Origin: M55B167 sp964406095
GTDB lineage: Bacteria > Verrucomicrobiota > Kiritimatiellia > RFP12 > UBA1067
Reading direction: 5' to 3'
Length of the DNA: 7,423 bases
Assembly: GCA_964406095.1 (NCBI GenBank)
Contig: CAYOQJ010000091.1
Location: forward strand, 1-7,423
A program made the translations under genes and the position numbers. The notes beneath the pieces were generated by a model. That model was given only the letters and a program-made list of their open reading frames with translations, made no database searches and was not told where the DNA came from. Shown here one piece after another: positions 6,189 through 7,423 of this stretch (positions are counted from its first letter, which is position 1; each line of letters starts with the position of its first letter).

Positions 6189-7295
6189 ATGAAAACCAAC
6201 AAAACGATTCTGATGTTTCTCTCGATTTTCATCTGTTTCAACCTGAATGCCGCGGTTACGTGGCAGCAAAGGGCCGAAAAAGCGGTCGCCTCCGGCATCA
6301 AATGGCTCGAACAATCACAGAAGGAAAACGGCGCATGGTCGGATGAACGTTTTCCGGCAGTCTCGGCACTTGCCCTGTGGGCAATGAACGCTTCGGGGCA
6401 TGCCGCTCCCCGATCTGTTGACAAAGCGATAAAATTCATAACCGACTGTGCGAAACCCGACGGGGGCATCTACCATGAAGTACCCGGACGGACAGGCAGT
6501 GGCCTGAGTAATTACAATACAGCCATCTGTATGATGGCCCTCTATGCGACTGGTCGCCGGGAACTGGACCCGATTATCCGCGATGCCCGTACCTTCATCG
6601 CAAGCACGCAACATAACGAAGATGATATCTACAAAGGCGGGTTCGGCTACGACCGCAACGCAAACCGCGCCTATGCCGATTTGATGAATACACATTTTGC
6701 CATGGAGGCCCTGCGCCGAACACAACCAATTGAAGATACCCGCCCCGCCACCGAAAAAAGAGCCGACATCAACTGGGAGCAGGCTCTGGCATTCGTCGAA
6801 CAACTGCAAAGCCCCAAAGAGGCCGGGAAAGAACAGGCAGGTGGATTCTTTTATCACCCTAACGATCCAAAAGCAGGAACTGTCACTAATGCGACAGGAA
6901 AAATCTTCCTGCGCTCTTACGGCAGTATGACCTATGCGGGACTGCTATCTATGGTTTATGCGAAGCTTCCCGCACATGACCCGCGTGTCGTCTCCGCGCT
7001 AAACTGGGCTGCAAGGCACTGGACACTGGATGAAAATCCCGGCATGGGGCAGCAGGGACTTTATTTTTTCTTCAACGTTATCTCCCGCGCCCTGACTGCA
7101 GCCGGGCGCGACACCCTGCCTGGCAAAAAAGGTGAAATTCAGTGGCGCCGTGAAATGGCTGAAAGAATAATCGCATTGCAGCAGGAAGATGGTTCATGGG
7201 TCAACAGCAACGGACGCTTCTGGGAGAACGATCCGGTACTTGCGACCGCATACGCAGTTCTTGCGCTAGAATTTTCTACGGGTATAATAAAGTGA
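6189..7295 (+). CDS. Secreted prenyltransferase/squalene-oxidase repeat (alpha/alpha-toroid) protein
   Basis: 368 residues with a signal peptide (MKTNK, hydrophobic 7-19, likely cut at NLNAA near 21), so probably periplasmic. Several copies of the repeat typical of squalene-cyclase/prenyltransferase toroids are visible: KWLEQSQKENGAW (38-50), KFITDCAKPDGGIY (82-95) leading into YNTAICMMALYATG (109-122), TFIASTQ (135-141) with GGFGYD (150-155), YGSMTYAGLLSMVYA (244-258), and a final block IALQQEDGSWVN (328-339) with FWENDPVLATAYAVLAL (344-360). QGLYFFFNVISRALTAAG (289-306) precedes it. The DxDDTA acid motif of squalene-hopene cyclase is not present, and the protein is much shorter than cyclases (about 600-700 residues). 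Similar secreted toroid proteins are common in Planctomycetes and Verrucomicrobia with no assigned reaction. A carbohydrate- or peptide-binding role is as likely as terpenoid chemistry. Ribosome site GGAAGG supports the start. No downstream gene is visible in the window. Confidence 0.85.
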   Translation: MKTNKTILMFLSIFICFNLNAAVTWQQRAEKAVASGIKWLEQSQKENGAWSDERFPAVSALALWAMNASGHAAPRSVDKAIKFITDCAKPDGGIYHEVPGRTGSGLSNYNTAICMMALYATGRRELDPIIRDARTFIASTQHNEDDIYKGGFGYDRNANRAYADLMNTHFAMEALRRTQPIEDTRPATEKRADINWEQALAFVEQLQSPKEAGKEQAGGFFYHPNDPKAGTVTNATGKIFLRSYGSMTYAGLLSMVYAKLPAHDPRVVSALNWAARHWTLDENPGMGQQGLYFFFNVISRALTAAGRDTLPGKKGEIQWRREMAERIIALQQEDGSWVNSNGRFWENDPVLATAYAVLALEFSTGIIK

Positions 7296-7324
7296 GGTTG
7301 TCTCTCGCTTACCAACTTTCCCAG

Positions 7325-7421
7325 CTAAAGCTGCTTTCAGCCGCAACCAAACTTATGTCATCGAATGAGCCTAGCCCTGGTCATGAAATATCTGGTTGTA
7401 TTTTCTGCGCCGCAGCTTTAG
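7325..7421. repeat. Interrupted inverted repeat downstream of the toroid gene
   Basis: CTAAAGCTGC (7325-7334) and GCAGCTTTAG (7412-7421) are perfect 10-base inverted arms. Inside them CAACCA (7344-7349) and TGGTTG (7393-7398) form a second inverted pair, so a nested imperfect cruciform or RNA stem of about 97 bases is possible. No ORF fits within. The window ends two bases after the right arm, so a target-site duplication cannot be tested. It could be a small non-autonomous element, a REP-like repeat, or the 3' structure of the preceding transcript. Confidence 0.45.
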
Positions 7422-7423
7422 AA

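Noticed and set aside
7296..7423. Integron attC site at the right edge
   Set aside because: The inverted arms do not end in the RYYYAAC/GTTRRRY core sites, and no integrase or cassette array is seen.

Overview
The window reads as chromosomal DNA of a Gram-negative bacterium. It encodes an outer-membrane TonB-dependent receptor with a C-terminal Phe and three exported or membrane proteins. Base composition is near 50% GC and Shine-Dalgarno sites are recognisable. Several proteins recall the Planctomycetes-Verrucomicrobia-Chlamydiae group (including Lentisphaerae and Kiritimatiellae): a secreted squalene-cyclase-fold protein ending in a DGSW/ENDPVLATAYAVLAL block, a secreted protein with a GspG-like D-x-W-G-N motif, and the RGFTGFRTLFLVDGIRLNN style of receptor plug. 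That placement is an impression from family resemblance, not a search result.

Layout. Positions 31-1074 (minus) hold a membrane permease of the ArsP/DUF318 class, resembling the SO_0444-type Cu/Zn efflux transporters. Upstream of it on the same strand is a 131-base gap holding a weak promoter, an operator-like palindrome and a doubtful 30-codon ORF. Then come a stand-alone YcaO-family protein (1233-2522) and, only 12 bases before it, an exported 262-residue protein with a GspG-like segment (2535-3323). These two are almost certainly co-transcribed, from a good sigma70-type promoter at 3378-3406. A tRNA-Ser(GCU) gene follows on the plus strand (3616-3708). It faces a 710-residue TonB-dependent receptor on the minus strand (3781-5913). 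A 275-base divergent region separates the receptor from a plus-strand secreted alpha/alpha-toroid protein of the prenyltransferase/squalene-oxidase repeat superfamily (6189-7295). The last 128 bases contain a long interrupted inverted repeat and no gene.

Working together. The clearest functional unit is the exported GspG-like protein plus YcaO. YcaO proteins use ATP to activate peptide backbone amides, so an exported protein in the same transcript raises the question of a substrate or partner relationship, but nothing in the sequence proves it. The efflux permease and the receptor suggest envelope transport and possibly metal handling, but their ligands cannot be read from sequence. No mobile element, CRISPR array, riboswitch or phage gene was found. 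The most unusual points are the YcaO pair with its possible short downstream peptide, the imperfect acceptor stem and T loop of the tRNA-Ser, and the inverted repeat at the right edge.
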